Part shown: positions 55,311-62,940 of the stretch, in pieces
How the letters are laid out: each line of letters begins with the position of its first letter
Position numbering within the stretch: position 1 is the first letter of the stretch
Assembly (NCBI GenBank): GCA_963701015.1
Contig: OY969556.1
Coordinates: 310,001 to 374,000, forward strand
Source of the DNA: MFD09286-c1 sp963701015
Lineage (GTDB): Bacteria > Bacteroidota > Bacteroidia > Bacteroidales > DTGW01
Length of the DNA stretch: 64,000 nucleotides
Reading direction: 5' to 3'
Translations under genes and position numbers: made by a program
The notes under the pieces: generated by a model
Told to the model about the DNA's origin: nothing
What the model saw: only the letters and a program-made list of their open reading frames with translations
Database searches by the model: none

Positions 55311-55702
55311 TATTTTAGTTTTTTATTTGCTTTTGCTTTGGTTTGTTTATTCATAAAGTCCAACATTTCTTCCATTTCCTGAATGCTTATATCTTTTTCA
55401 GCTGCAAAAAATGAGACCATTTGTTGGAATGAATTGCCAAAATAGTTCTTCAAAAATGTTTTAAAATATTTGCGTGTATAGTCGTTCTTTTGAAGCAAAG
55501 GAAAATATTCGTGCGATTTGCCTATTGCATTATGGCTCACATATCCCTTGTTTTCCAAAATTCGAACAATTGTTGAAACAGTATTATAGGCTGGTTTAGG
55601 TACAGGCAGACGTTCAATAATGTCTTTTACATATGCTCTTTTTAGTATCCACAATTCTTGCATTACCTGCTCTTCCGCTTTTGTAAGATAATTGTCTTCC
55701 AT
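55310..55702 (-). CDS. BlaI/MecI/CopY-family transcriptional repressor
   Basis: The 130-residue protein starts with a winged helix: LTKAEEQVMQELWILKRAYVKDIIERLP, then PAYNTVSTIVRILENKGYVSHNAIGKSHEYFPL (recognition helix and wing). The C-terminal helices provide dimerisation. It would repress its own operon through the two palindromes at 55729-55764. The BlaR1-type gene that follows overlaps by one base. Target genes outside the operon are not known; the divergent copper cassette starts 257 bases away. Confidence 0.93.
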   Translation of the reverse strand: MEDNYLTKAEEQVMQELWILKRAYVKDIIERLPVPKPAYNTVSTIVRILENKGYVSHNAIGKSHEYFPLLQKNDYTRKYFKTFLKNYFGNSFQQMVSFFAAEKDISIQEMEEMLDFMNKQTKAKANKKLK

Positions 55703-55721
55703 TTTTAAAATATTTATAGTG

Positions 55722-55764
55722 CAAATATAAACTAAGTATTTAGTTTAAACTAAGAAATTAGTTT
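55722..55764 (-). promoter_or_regulatory. blaI promoter with two abutting palindromic operators
   Basis: Two 18-bp palindromes lie end to end: AAACTAAGTATTTAGTTT (55729-55746) and AAACTAAGAAATTAGTTT (55747-55764). Both have the half-site AAACTAA and a 4-base centre. On the minus strand TATATTTG (55729-55722) is an exact TAnnTTTG and touches the first palindrome, so bound repressor would cover the -33 region. This is the pattern expected for BlaI/MecI-type autoregulation, although the half-site differs from the TACTA/TAGTA of staphylococci. Confidence 0.8.
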
Positions 55765-55958
55765 AAAATTTTGAAATTGGATCAAATTTTTTATTAAAAT
55801 TTTAAAATCAAAATTCATTTATTGTTGTTATTAATTTATAATTTGAGCTTGTTTAACTCAATTTTATTTTAATTTTATTTTTGAATTGGTTAAAATTGAA
55901 TTAGATACTAAATATTGGATAATGGATATTTGAGTAAACAATAAAAAGTTTAAAAATT

Positions 55959-56198
55959 ATGGAAAAGTTATTAAGTGTATTGTTCACAGTTCTGTTTATG
56001 ATTTTATTGACTTCATCATGTGGAAGCGGCGGTAGTAAAATGAAAGATTCAGCAAAATCAACAATCGCAACTGGTATTAAAAAAGGTAAGGAATATACTT
56101 CAAAATATGTTTGTCCGGACCATTGCGAAGGAAGTGGAAGCGATAAACCCGGTAAATGCCCTGTTTGCGGAATGGATTATGTTGAAAATAAACAATAA
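55959..56198 (+). CDS. Small lipoprotein with heavy-metal-binding (HMBD) motif
   Basis: The 79-residue protein has a lipoprotein-type signal ending ILLTSSC (Cys21, somewhat imperfect lipobox). The C-terminal motif YVCPDHCEGSGSDKPGKCPVCGMDYV matches the heavy-metal-binding domain found in copper transport proteins (CP.H...PGKCP.CGM). It probably binds copper at the outer membrane or in the periplasm. A TATTTTTG at 55876-55883 may be its -7 element. It is the first gene of the putative copper cassette. Confidence 0.82.
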   Translation: MEKLLSVLFTVLFMILLTSSCGSGGSKMKDSAKSTIATGIKKGKEYTSKYVCPDHCEGSGSDKPGKCPVCGMDYVENKQ

Positions 56199-56241
56199 GT
56201 ATTTTTTAAGTATATAAATGTGCATTTTATATATAAAATAA

Positions 56242-56646
56242 TTGAAAGCAATTGTTGCCATATTTTTGATTGGATTAATTCTTTTTCCTACATTTAATAC
56301 ATTAGGAATTATTATTTCATTTAAAATTAACCAAAATTATATTGCTAAAAACCTATGTGAACAGCGTAATGTAAAAAACAATTGTTGTCATGGTTGTTGC
56401 CAGTTGAAAAAACGGTTGGCCGAAAATGACCAGAAAGAACAAAAGCAAATTCCTACAAATTTGAATGAAAAGAACATTTTTTCTACTTATATTTTTAACG
56501 AAATAAATAAGCATATATTTTCAGATATATTTAATAATATAAATTATAACATTTATTTATTATTTATTCCCAAATCATATTATATTGCAATTTTCCACCC
56601 TCCTAAGTCACCAGGTTTTTCAAGTACTTTTGTGCAAATAATTTAA
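56242..56646 (+). CDS. Small Cys-rich membrane-anchored protein of the copper cassette
   Basis: The 134-residue frame has no Met; it must start at TTG 56242, directly after an in-frame stop (TAATTG), or not be expressed as such. An N-terminal helix (AIVAIFLIGLILFPTFNTLGIII) is followed by LCEQRNVKNNCCHGCCQLKKRL, a C..(N)..CCHGCCQLKK pattern that recurs in small proteins near Bacteroidota copper genes, and a Lys/Asn-rich tail with FHPPKSPG. Metal binding is inferred from the five cysteines and one histidine. Function unproven. Confidence 0.6.
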   Translation: MKAIVAIFLIGLILFPTFNTLGIIISFKINQNYIAKNLCEQRNVKNNCCHGCCQLKKRLAENDQKEQKQIPTNLNEKNIFSTYIFNEINKHIFSDIFNNINYNIYLLFIPKSYYIAIFHPPKSPGFSSTFVQII

Positions 56647-56804
56647 TAGATTAAGTTGCACATATCAATTTAAACAAGGATATAATAATTGTTTATTGTA
56701 AAATTAAATAGAAATTAACTTTTTTATTTATTCAATCATATTTGATTATTATTTTCCAAGTTTTATTTCATATATCTTTCATTTTTAACTAATATTGAAT
56801 TTAT

Positions 56805-57848
56805 ATGAATAAATTGTTATTTTTTTTAATCGTAGTTTATTGTCCATTTTTTAATATATATAGTCAATACGATTCAATGCAAAGTTGTGGCATGACTGTT
56901 AAAGATATTAGTCCTGCTGGAATCGATTATAGCCATATTCACAAAGCTGGAAATTGGATGTTTTCATATAGCTATATGAATTCGATGCTACAACATAATT
57001 ATTCAGGAAGTTCGAAAATAAGTGATCAAAAGGTATTCGAGAAATATGTAATGCTTCCGGTGAATATGCAAATGGATATGCATATGCTTATGAGTATGTA
57101 CGGAATTACTGATAAGCTTTCGTTGATATGTATGTTTAGCTACATATATATGAATATGGACATGACAATGCTATCCGGTGAAATGAATATGGATATGGGC
57201 TCGTCAGATATGAATATGAGCAGTACATCACAAGGTTTTGGTGATACCAAAATTACTGCTGTTTATAGCCTCTATTCATCAAATGGGAAAAGTCTTATAG
57301 CAAATGTTGGCATAAGTGTCCCAACTGGTTCTATAAATAAAACGGAAGTTGATTTGACTACCATTTATGGCGATCGTGTAGCTTATATGATGCAAACCGG
57401 TTCAGGAACTTTTGATTTCCTTCCTGGAATTAGTTATATATATAGGAAAATGGATAGTCAAATTGGTTTCCAGGCTGAATCAGTTATACATTCTTACTAT
57501 AACCACAATGGTTATAAATTGGGAAATGAATTAGACCTAAATTCATGGGCAGCTTATTCTTTCTGGAAAAATTTCAGTTGTTCATTTAGGTTGAATTACG
57601 AATTGTCAGGCAAAATACAAGGAGCTGATCCGGAAGTATTTGCGCCACTTGAGCCAGATGCGGACCCTAAAAATTATGGAGGTTCATTTTTAAATGGATT
57701 TATTGGAGCTAATTATTTTTTTTATGACGATTTTTTGAAAAATAATAAAATAGCTGCAGAGTTTGGAATTCCTATTTATCAGAATTATAAGGGAATTCAG
57801 GAAGCTCCAAATTATAATTTAATATTTTCATGGTCAATAATGTTTTAA
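56805..57848 (+). CDS. Outer-membrane barrel with Met-rich copper-type insertion
   Basis: The 347-residue protein has a signal peptide (LLFFLIVVYCPFFNIYSQ). It has the layout of the transporter-family barrels (PF13557-like): HKAGNWMFSYSYM near the start, FGDTKITAVYSLY, ISVPTGSINK and a final Phe after a strand (NLIFSWSIMF). The segments VNMQMDMHMLMSMYG and MNMDMTMLSGEMNMDMG are extremely rich in Met and Asp-Met, like copper- or silver-binding loops. It probably binds or conducts copper in the outer membrane. MbnP-like gene follows after 10 bases. Confidence 0.78.
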   Translation: MNKLLFFLIVVYCPFFNIYSQYDSMQSCGMTVKDISPAGIDYSHIHKAGNWMFSYSYMNSMLQHNYSGSSKISDQKVFEKYVMLPVNMQMDMHMLMSMYGITDKLSLICMFSYIYMNMDMTMLSGEMNMDMGSSDMNMSSTSQGFGDTKITAVYSLYSSNGKSLIANVGISVPTGSINKTEVDLTTIYGDRVAYMMQTGSGTFDFLPGISYIYRKMDSQIGFQAESVIHSYYNHNGYKLGNELDLNSWAAYSFWKNFSCSFRLNYELSGKIQGADPEVFAPLEPDADPKNYGGSFLNGFIGANYFFYDDFLKNNKIAAEFGIPIYQNYKGIQEAPNYNLIFSWSIMF

Positions 57849-57858
57849 AAAATTAATA

Positions 57859-58626
57859 ATGAAAAAAATATATAATATAACATTTATTTTACTTACAATT
57901 CTTGTGATATTTGGTTGTTCAAAAAAGAACAATAACAATGCTGAAGTAACAGGACAATTATATTTTCACCTTCATACAAATATTGATACTACTGAAGTTG
58001 ATGATTATAGTACAATAATTAAATCTTCAGATGGAAGGAAAATTTCATTGTCAATTGCACAGTTATATATATCGAATATTCAACTGGTAAAATTGGATGG
58101 ATCAATATATCCAGTTACTGGCAAAATATTGCTTAAGGTTTTTGAGAACGAAGCTTATTTTGTAGGCAATGTTCCGGCTGGGAATTATAAATCGGTTATT
58201 TTTAATGTTGGGCTCGATTCAATTACCAATGCTGAAACACCACTTATTACTGATACTGTATTAAACCGTCCTGAAATGTGGTTTGCCAATGTTGCGCAGC
58301 CTCAGGGTTATGTTTATTTAAACGTTGAGGGGAAAATTGATACCACAGCAAATGCTAATTGTTCAGTTGAACAAATGGTACCATTTATATATAAAATAGG
58401 CACGCAAAATAACGTTAAACAGGTTTCAATGCCTGATCAAAATTATTCCGTTTTGCCTAATCAAACCGAATATGTGCATATGATTATTAATTATATGAAT
58501 GTCTTTAACGGGGTTGATTTAAGTAAACCGGGAAATTTGTCAGTTCAAAATATATCGGATAATTCAGGTATGTTGGCAAACCAAATTGCAAACAATATTC
58601 CGGGTATGTTTAGTTATGAGCAGTAA
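57859..58626 (+). CDS. MbnP-like copper-binding lipoprotein
   Basis: The 255-residue protein is a lipoprotein with the lipobox VIFGC (Cys20). The body follows the MbnP pattern: GQLYFHLHTNID, ISLSIAQLYISNIQLVKLDGS, FENEAYFVGNVPAGNYKSVIFNVGLD and PEMWFANVAQPQGYVYLNVEGKID, the last corresponding to the M.W...GY.f...EG motif that carries the modified Trp in MbnP. In methanotrophs MbnP is made into a copper-binding form by the dihaem enzyme MbnH; no MbnH-type (CXXCH) gene is nearby. Function inferred: copper capture at the surface. Confidence 0.8.
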   Translation: MKKIYNITFILLTILVIFGCSKKNNNNAEVTGQLYFHLHTNIDTTEVDDYSTIIKSSDGRKISLSIAQLYISNIQLVKLDGSIYPVTGKILLKVFENEAYFVGNVPAGNYKSVIFNVGLDSITNAETPLITDTVLNRPEMWFANVAQPQGYVYLNVEGKIDTTANANCSVEQMVPFIYKIGTQNNVKQVSMPDQNYSVLPNQTEYVHMIINYMNVFNGVDLSKPGNLSVQNISDNSGMLANQIANNIPGMFSYEQ

Positions 58627-58828
58627 TTTGGATTAAAGGTTTTAGAAATTGAAGGATTTAGGCGTTGGGCTTTAGGTATTGGGAAGACAACGATAGTAGT
58701 TTTCCAGCTAAAATTCCAAAGCCTTCATTCCTATAATATTTGTATTAGGCAATGGCATAATATTTACATTAAGATAAACGAAGTTATACATTTCTTTACT
58801 TAATTTGTTTATTCATAAACAGGTCAAA

Positions 58829-59764
58829 ATGGGTAATTCAATTTTAAAAGTTAATAATGTCTACAAGCATTTTAAGGCAGTTAAAGCAGTAGATGGCGTA
58901 AGTCTTGAAGTTGGCGAAGGAGAATTTTTGGCATTATTGGGTCCAAATGGTGCCGGAAAAACAACTTTAGTTGAAATGATTGAAGGTATCCAGAAACCTG
59001 ATAAAGGAGAAATAGTATTAAATCAAAAACATTGGCCTGGTAACGAAAATGAATTGCACAGGTTTATTGGCCTTTCATTGCAGGAAACGAAGTTTTTTGA
59101 TAAAACAACCGTTAAAGAAACATTACGTATATTCTCAAGCTTTTATGGACTTCCAAAATCGAGGATAAATGAAGTGTTGGAAATAGTTCAATTAACTGAT
59201 AAAGGAAAATCGTATGTCGAAAATCTTTCGGGTGGTCAGCGCCAACGATTAGCGCTGGGTATTGCAATGCTAAATAATGGACAACTTCTTTTGCTCGACG
59301 AACCGACTACAGGGCTTGATCCAAATGCAAGGCGCGAAATTTGGAATATACTAATTAATTTGCGTGAGAAACACAATACATCCATGATTCTTACCACGCA
59401 CTATATGGAAGAAGCTGAATTTTTATGCGACCGTATTATAATTATGGACAACGGAACTATCCTGGCCAAAGGAACTCTTGACGAATTACTTTCGGAAAAA
59501 GGTTGTTATGAAATTATTGAATTTGCTTTAAATGAAAATTTAAATGATATTGAATTTTTAAATGAAGATGGTTTGAAAATAAAAACTTGGGATGAAAAAA
59601 TTCATTCCGGGAAAATTATGGTAATTGATATGGTAAAGCAATTGCCAGTTTTTCTTGAAAAAATTCAGCAACATGGCTTGTCGTTAAAAACTATTCAGTG
59701 TAGAAAAATGACACTTGATGACTTATTTATTGAAATGACAGGAAGGCATTTAAGCGAAGCCTAA
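58829..59764 (+). CDS. ABC transporter ATP-binding protein
   Basis: The 311-residue protein (ATG at 58829, with AGG just upstream; a TTG at 58805 is the longer option) has Walker A GPNGAGKTT, Q-loop SLQETKFFD, signature LSGGQRQRL, Walker B LLLLDEPTTGLDP and H-loop TTHYMEEAE. This is the DrrA/CcmA-like drug-export family. The C-terminal region of about 90 residues (GCYEIIEFALNEN to RKMTLDDLFIEMTGRHL) is the usual extra domain. No permease gene is adjacent (the next gene is on the other strand), so the partner is elsewhere. Confidence 0.92.
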   Translation: MGNSILKVNNVYKHFKAVKAVDGVSLEVGEGEFLALLGPNGAGKTTLVEMIEGIQKPDKGEIVLNQKHWPGNENELHRFIGLSLQETKFFDKTTVKETLRIFSSFYGLPKSRINEVLEIVQLTDKGKSYVENLSGGQRQRLALGIAMLNNGQLLLLDEPTTGLDPNARREIWNILINLREKHNTSMILTTHYMEEAEFLCDRIIIMDNGTILAKGTLDELLSEKGCYEIIEFALNENLNDIEFLNEDGLKIKTWDEKIHSGKIMVIDMVKQLPVFLEKIQQHGLSLKTIQCRKMTLDDLFIEMTGRHLSEA

Positions 59765-59795
59765 AACAGATATACAATTAAAAATTTTGAACAAA

Positions 59796-60695
59796 TTAAT
59801 TTAACAAATTCGAATTTTCCCGCACAGCAACTTTTAACCCACGTCTATGGGCTTTCACCTTAATTTTCTTTTTCATAATACAAGGTTCACCATCATAATG
59901 AAAAACATCCCGTTTTTTTCGTTTAATTGTAATTTCATCAGTTCGAATAATTTGAACATTTCGTCTTTCCGTAATTCTTTTATTCATTAGCTTCCAGCCT
60001 ATATCCGGAGCTTCATAGGCGGCAAATGGTTCGAGTATGCAAACATCAATTTTGCCATCCTGAATATCGGCATTTGGAGCAATAAAAGCATCGTTGCCAT
60101 ATTGTGATGCATTTGCAAATGTTACTAAAAATGCCCGTTTTGAAAATTTTATTTCATTGGTTTTAAACTTATATTTCTTAGCTTTATATCTTACAAATTC
60201 ACCTATTATACTTTTTAAATAGCTGAAAAATCCACGCGTTTTACTTTTAGCAAATTCATTGCCAATATGGGCGTCAAACCCAACGCCACAAGTGCAAAAA
60301 AATACAATGTCATTAGCAGTACAATAATCAATTTCAGTTATCCTGCAATTATTCAACATAGCAATTGCAGCGCTTATTTCTAAAGGAATTTGCAAATGCC
60401 TTGCCAATCCGTTTCCCGATCCACATGGAATAATTCCTAATACTGTATTTGTGTTTATTAAACCACGGGCTATTTCATTAACAGTTCCATCTCCGCCAAC
60501 TGCAACAACTATTGCAAAACCTTCTTTTGCCATATTTTTTGCAATTTTTGTCCCATGGCCGGCACTTTCAGTATATTTTATAATTGGATCAAATTTATTA
60601 TTATCAATAATTTCTTGTATCAAAACAGGAATATTTTCTTTTCGTTTAGTTCCTGATGTTGGATTAATAATAAATCCAATTTTTTTGGTCGCCAT
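59796..60695 (-). CDS. Diacylglycerol-kinase-family lipid kinase
   Basis: The 299-residue protein has the DAGK catalytic motifs: FIINPTSGTKRKENI, VVAVGGDGTVNEIARGL (the GGDGT phosphate loop), LGIIPCGSGNGLARHL, and DGEPCIMKKKIKVK near the end. It belongs to the YegS/BmrU group of soluble lipid kinases that phosphorylate diacylglycerol or related lipids. Substrate in this organism unknown. It is convergent with the ABC gene. Confidence 0.9.
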   Translation of the reverse strand: MATKKIGFIINPTSGTKRKENIPVLIQEIIDNNKFDPIIKYTESAGHGTKIAKNMAKEGFAIVVAVGGDGTVNEIARGLINTNTVLGIIPCGSGNGLARHLQIPLEISAAIAMLNNCRITEIDYCTANDIVFFCTCGVGFDAHIGNEFAKSKTRGFFSYLKSIIGEFVRYKAKKYKFKTNEIKFSKRAFLVTFANASQYGNDAFIAPNADIQDGKIDVCILEPFAAYEAPDIGWKLMNKRITERRNVQIIRTDEITIKRKKRDVFHYDGEPCIMKKKIKVKAHRRGLKVAVRENSNLLN

Positions 60696-60914
60696 AATAT
60701 TATTTTAATATTGCGGTAAAGATAATAGAGTAGCCGAATTTACTTCTATAAAAATAATTGAGTTTACAATTAATTAATATTGGAAATTTTATTAACCATT
60801 TCTAAAGGTTAAATTTGCAATTAATAAACAAGAAATTTAATTAAAATCGTTTAAATATCATTAATTTGTAATAAACAAAACGCTACTTAATATTTTTAAT
60901 TTCATAAGTAAAGT

Positions 60915-61673
60915 ATGCATAAACATTATAAAACCATTGTAATATCCGATGTTCATTTAGGAGCACACGAATCAAAAGCAAAAGAATTAGTCCGGTTCTT
61001 AAAAAAACATACTTGCGAAAAATTAATCCTTAATGGTGATATTATTGACGGCTGGCAGTTAAAGCGCTCTGGTAAATGGAAAAAGAAACATACACGTTTC
61101 TTCAGGGTTGTTTTAAAAATGATTGAGAAAAATAATACTGAAGTAATTTATGTTCGCGGTAATCATGACGATTTCCTGGATAATGTTTTGCCATTTTCGG
61201 TAGGAAAGCTTTCAATAGTGAAGGAACACGTGCATATGAGTAATGGTAAAAAACTATGGGTAATTCATGGTGATGTTTTCGATTCCATAACATCCAATAT
61301 GAAATGGTTGGCTAAATTGGGCGATGTAGGCTATACTTTGTTATTGTGGATAAATAAAATATATAACAATTCACGCGCTAAAAGGGGCTTGCCTTATTAT
61401 TCTTTGTCAAAAGATATTAAAGCCAGGGTTAAGCAGGCTGTTTCGTATTTGTCTGATTTTGAAAAGGAATTGGTATCATTGGCGCGCAGTAAACATTACG
61501 ATGGTGTAATTTGCGGACACATTCATAACCCAGCCAAGCAGTACTATAATGAAATTCTTTATTTAAATTCTGGCGATTGGGTAGAATCGCTTACTGCATT
61601 GGTTGAAGACGACAGAGGGAATTGGGAAATTATTTATTACACTGATTTTGTAAAAGAGGAAAAAGAATCATGA
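60915..61673 (+). CDS. Calcineurin-like metallophosphoesterase, LpxH-like
   Basis: The 252-residue soluble protein has all dinuclear-metal motifs: ISDVHLGAHES, LNGDIIDGW, YVRGNHDD, VIHGDVFD and ICGHIHNPA. It belongs to the UDP-2,3-diacylglucosamine pyrophosphatase-like (COG2908) group. The insertion between blocks II and III (KRSGKWKKKHTRFF) is short. Whether it is the true lipid A enzyme is uncertain. The downstream glycosyltransferase gene overlaps (ATGA), so the two are translationally coupled and probably act together on a surface glycolipid. Confidence 0.88.
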   Translation: MHKHYKTIVISDVHLGAHESKAKELVRFLKKHTCEKLILNGDIIDGWQLKRSGKWKKKHTRFFRVVLKMIEKNNTEVIYVRGNHDDFLDNVLPFSVGKLSIVKEHVHMSNGKKLWVIHGDVFDSITSNMKWLAKLGDVGYTLLLWINKIYNNSRAKRGLPYYSLSKDIKARVKQAVSYLSDFEKELVSLARSKHYDGVICGHIHNPAKQYYNEILYLNSGDWVESLTALVEDDRGNWEIIYYTDFVKEEKES

Positions 61674-62746
61674 GGTTTTTATTTATAGTTCAAGGGGAAG
61701 GTCGGGGGCACATGACACAGGCTATTTCACTGGCAGATATGTTACGTTCCGAAGGTCATCAGGTTGTACATGTATTGGTTGGAAAAAGCGAAAGACGTGA
61801 AATACCTCAATTCTTTTACCATAAAATTAAATCGGAAGTTACATTATTCGAAAGTCCTAACTTTGTTGTTGACGGGCAAAATAAAAAAATAAGCATTAGC
61901 AGAACAATATTTTATAATGCATTTAAACTTGGAACTTTTATAAAGAGTTTAAAAACAATCCATTCGAAAGTAAAAACTACAGAGCCCGATGTTATTGTTA
62001 ATTTTTACGATTTAATGTCAGGGTTATATTCATTGCTATATAAACCAAAAGTAAATTATATATGTGTTGGGCATCAGTTTTTGTTGAACCATCCCGAATT
62101 TCAATTCCCAAAAGGTTTTAAATTAGACAAATACCTGATGAAGATTAATACTGCTGTAACTTCATTCAATGCAAAAAAATATCTGGCATTATCATTTCGG
62201 CCAATGCGCGATTTACCTGATAAAAAATTATATGTTGTACCACCTTTATTGCGGACAGAAGTGACTAATTTAATTGCCGAGGATCATAATTATATTTTAG
62301 GTTATATGCTTAATAGTGGATATGCTGAAGATATAGAAAAATGGCATAAAGCAAATCCTGAAATTGAATTGCACTTTTTTTGGGATAAAAAAGATGCACC
62401 TGAAACACTGCAAATTACTCCAAAACTTGCATTCCATAAAATAAACGATATCAAATTTCTTGAAATGATGAGCAAATGCAAAGCATATTCATCAACTGCA
62501 GGATTTGAATCAATTTGCGAAGCAATGTATTTAGGCAAGCCAATAATGATGGTCCCTACATATGGACATTTTGAGCAAGCCTGCAATGCAATTGATGGTT
62601 CAATTGCTGGAGCTGGGTTTGGGAGTGAAACATTCAATTTAACAAGCCTGGTCGATTACATACCTAAGCATATTGATAAATCAAAAGAATTCCGTAAATG
62701 GGCTGATTCCTCAAAATCAAAATTTTTAGAATTGCTTACGAAATAG
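61670..62746 (+). CDS. Glycosyltransferase, GT28/MurG-like fold
   Basis: The 358-residue soluble protein starts MRFLFIVQGEGRGHMTQAISLADML, the GxGRGHxTQ loop of MurG-like (GT28) enzymes. It ends with STAGFESICEAMYLGKPIMMVPTYGHFEQACNA, the nucleotide-sugar-binding region. It resembles the MJ1255/VC2487-type predicted glycosyltransferases. Donor and acceptor unknown. It is coupled to the metallophosphoesterase gene by a 4-base overlap. Confidence 0.85.
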   Translation: MRFLFIVQGEGRGHMTQAISLADMLRSEGHQVVHVLVGKSERREIPQFFYHKIKSEVTLFESPNFVVDGQNKKISISRTIFYNAFKLGTFIKSLKTIHSKVKTTEPDVIVNFYDLMSGLYSLLYKPKVNYICVGHQFLLNHPEFQFPKGFKLDKYLMKINTAVTSFNAKKYLALSFRPMRDLPDKKLYVVPPLLRTEVTNLIAEDHNYILGYMLNSGYAEDIEKWHKANPEIELHFFWDKKDAPETLQITPKLAFHKINDIKFLEMMSKCKAYSSTAGFESICEAMYLGKPIMMVPTYGHFEQACNAIDGSIAGAGFGSETFNLTSLVDYIPKHIDKSKEFRKWADSSKSKFLELLTK

Positions 62747-62826
62747 ACTGATCGAGGATTCTTAGAAAACTGAAAATTTAAACCTATTTTATCTTCAAGG
62801 ACGACCGCTAAAAAGCCCTCGAAAAC

Positions 62827-62856
62827 TTGTGTGGTATTAAAAAATTGTTATTTTTG
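62827..62856 (+). promoter_or_regulatory. Promoter of the EF-G-like gene
   Basis: TTG at 62827-62829 is followed after 19 bases by TATTTTTG at 62849-62856, an exact TAnnTTTG. Transcription near 62863 gives a 5' untranslated region of about 78 nt before the ATG at 62941. Confidence 0.65.
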
Positions 62857-62940
62857 CATTAAGCCTGTCAGTGTGCAGGAATTTGCATTTTCACTTTAAA
62901 TGCAATCTTCTGAAAACTAACTAACAAATTTTATACCGTA

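Noticed and set aside
54009..55702. Beta-lactam resistance locus
   Set aside because: BlaI and BlaR1 homologues are present but no beta-lactamase or mecA gene. The family controls many other genes in Bacteroidota.
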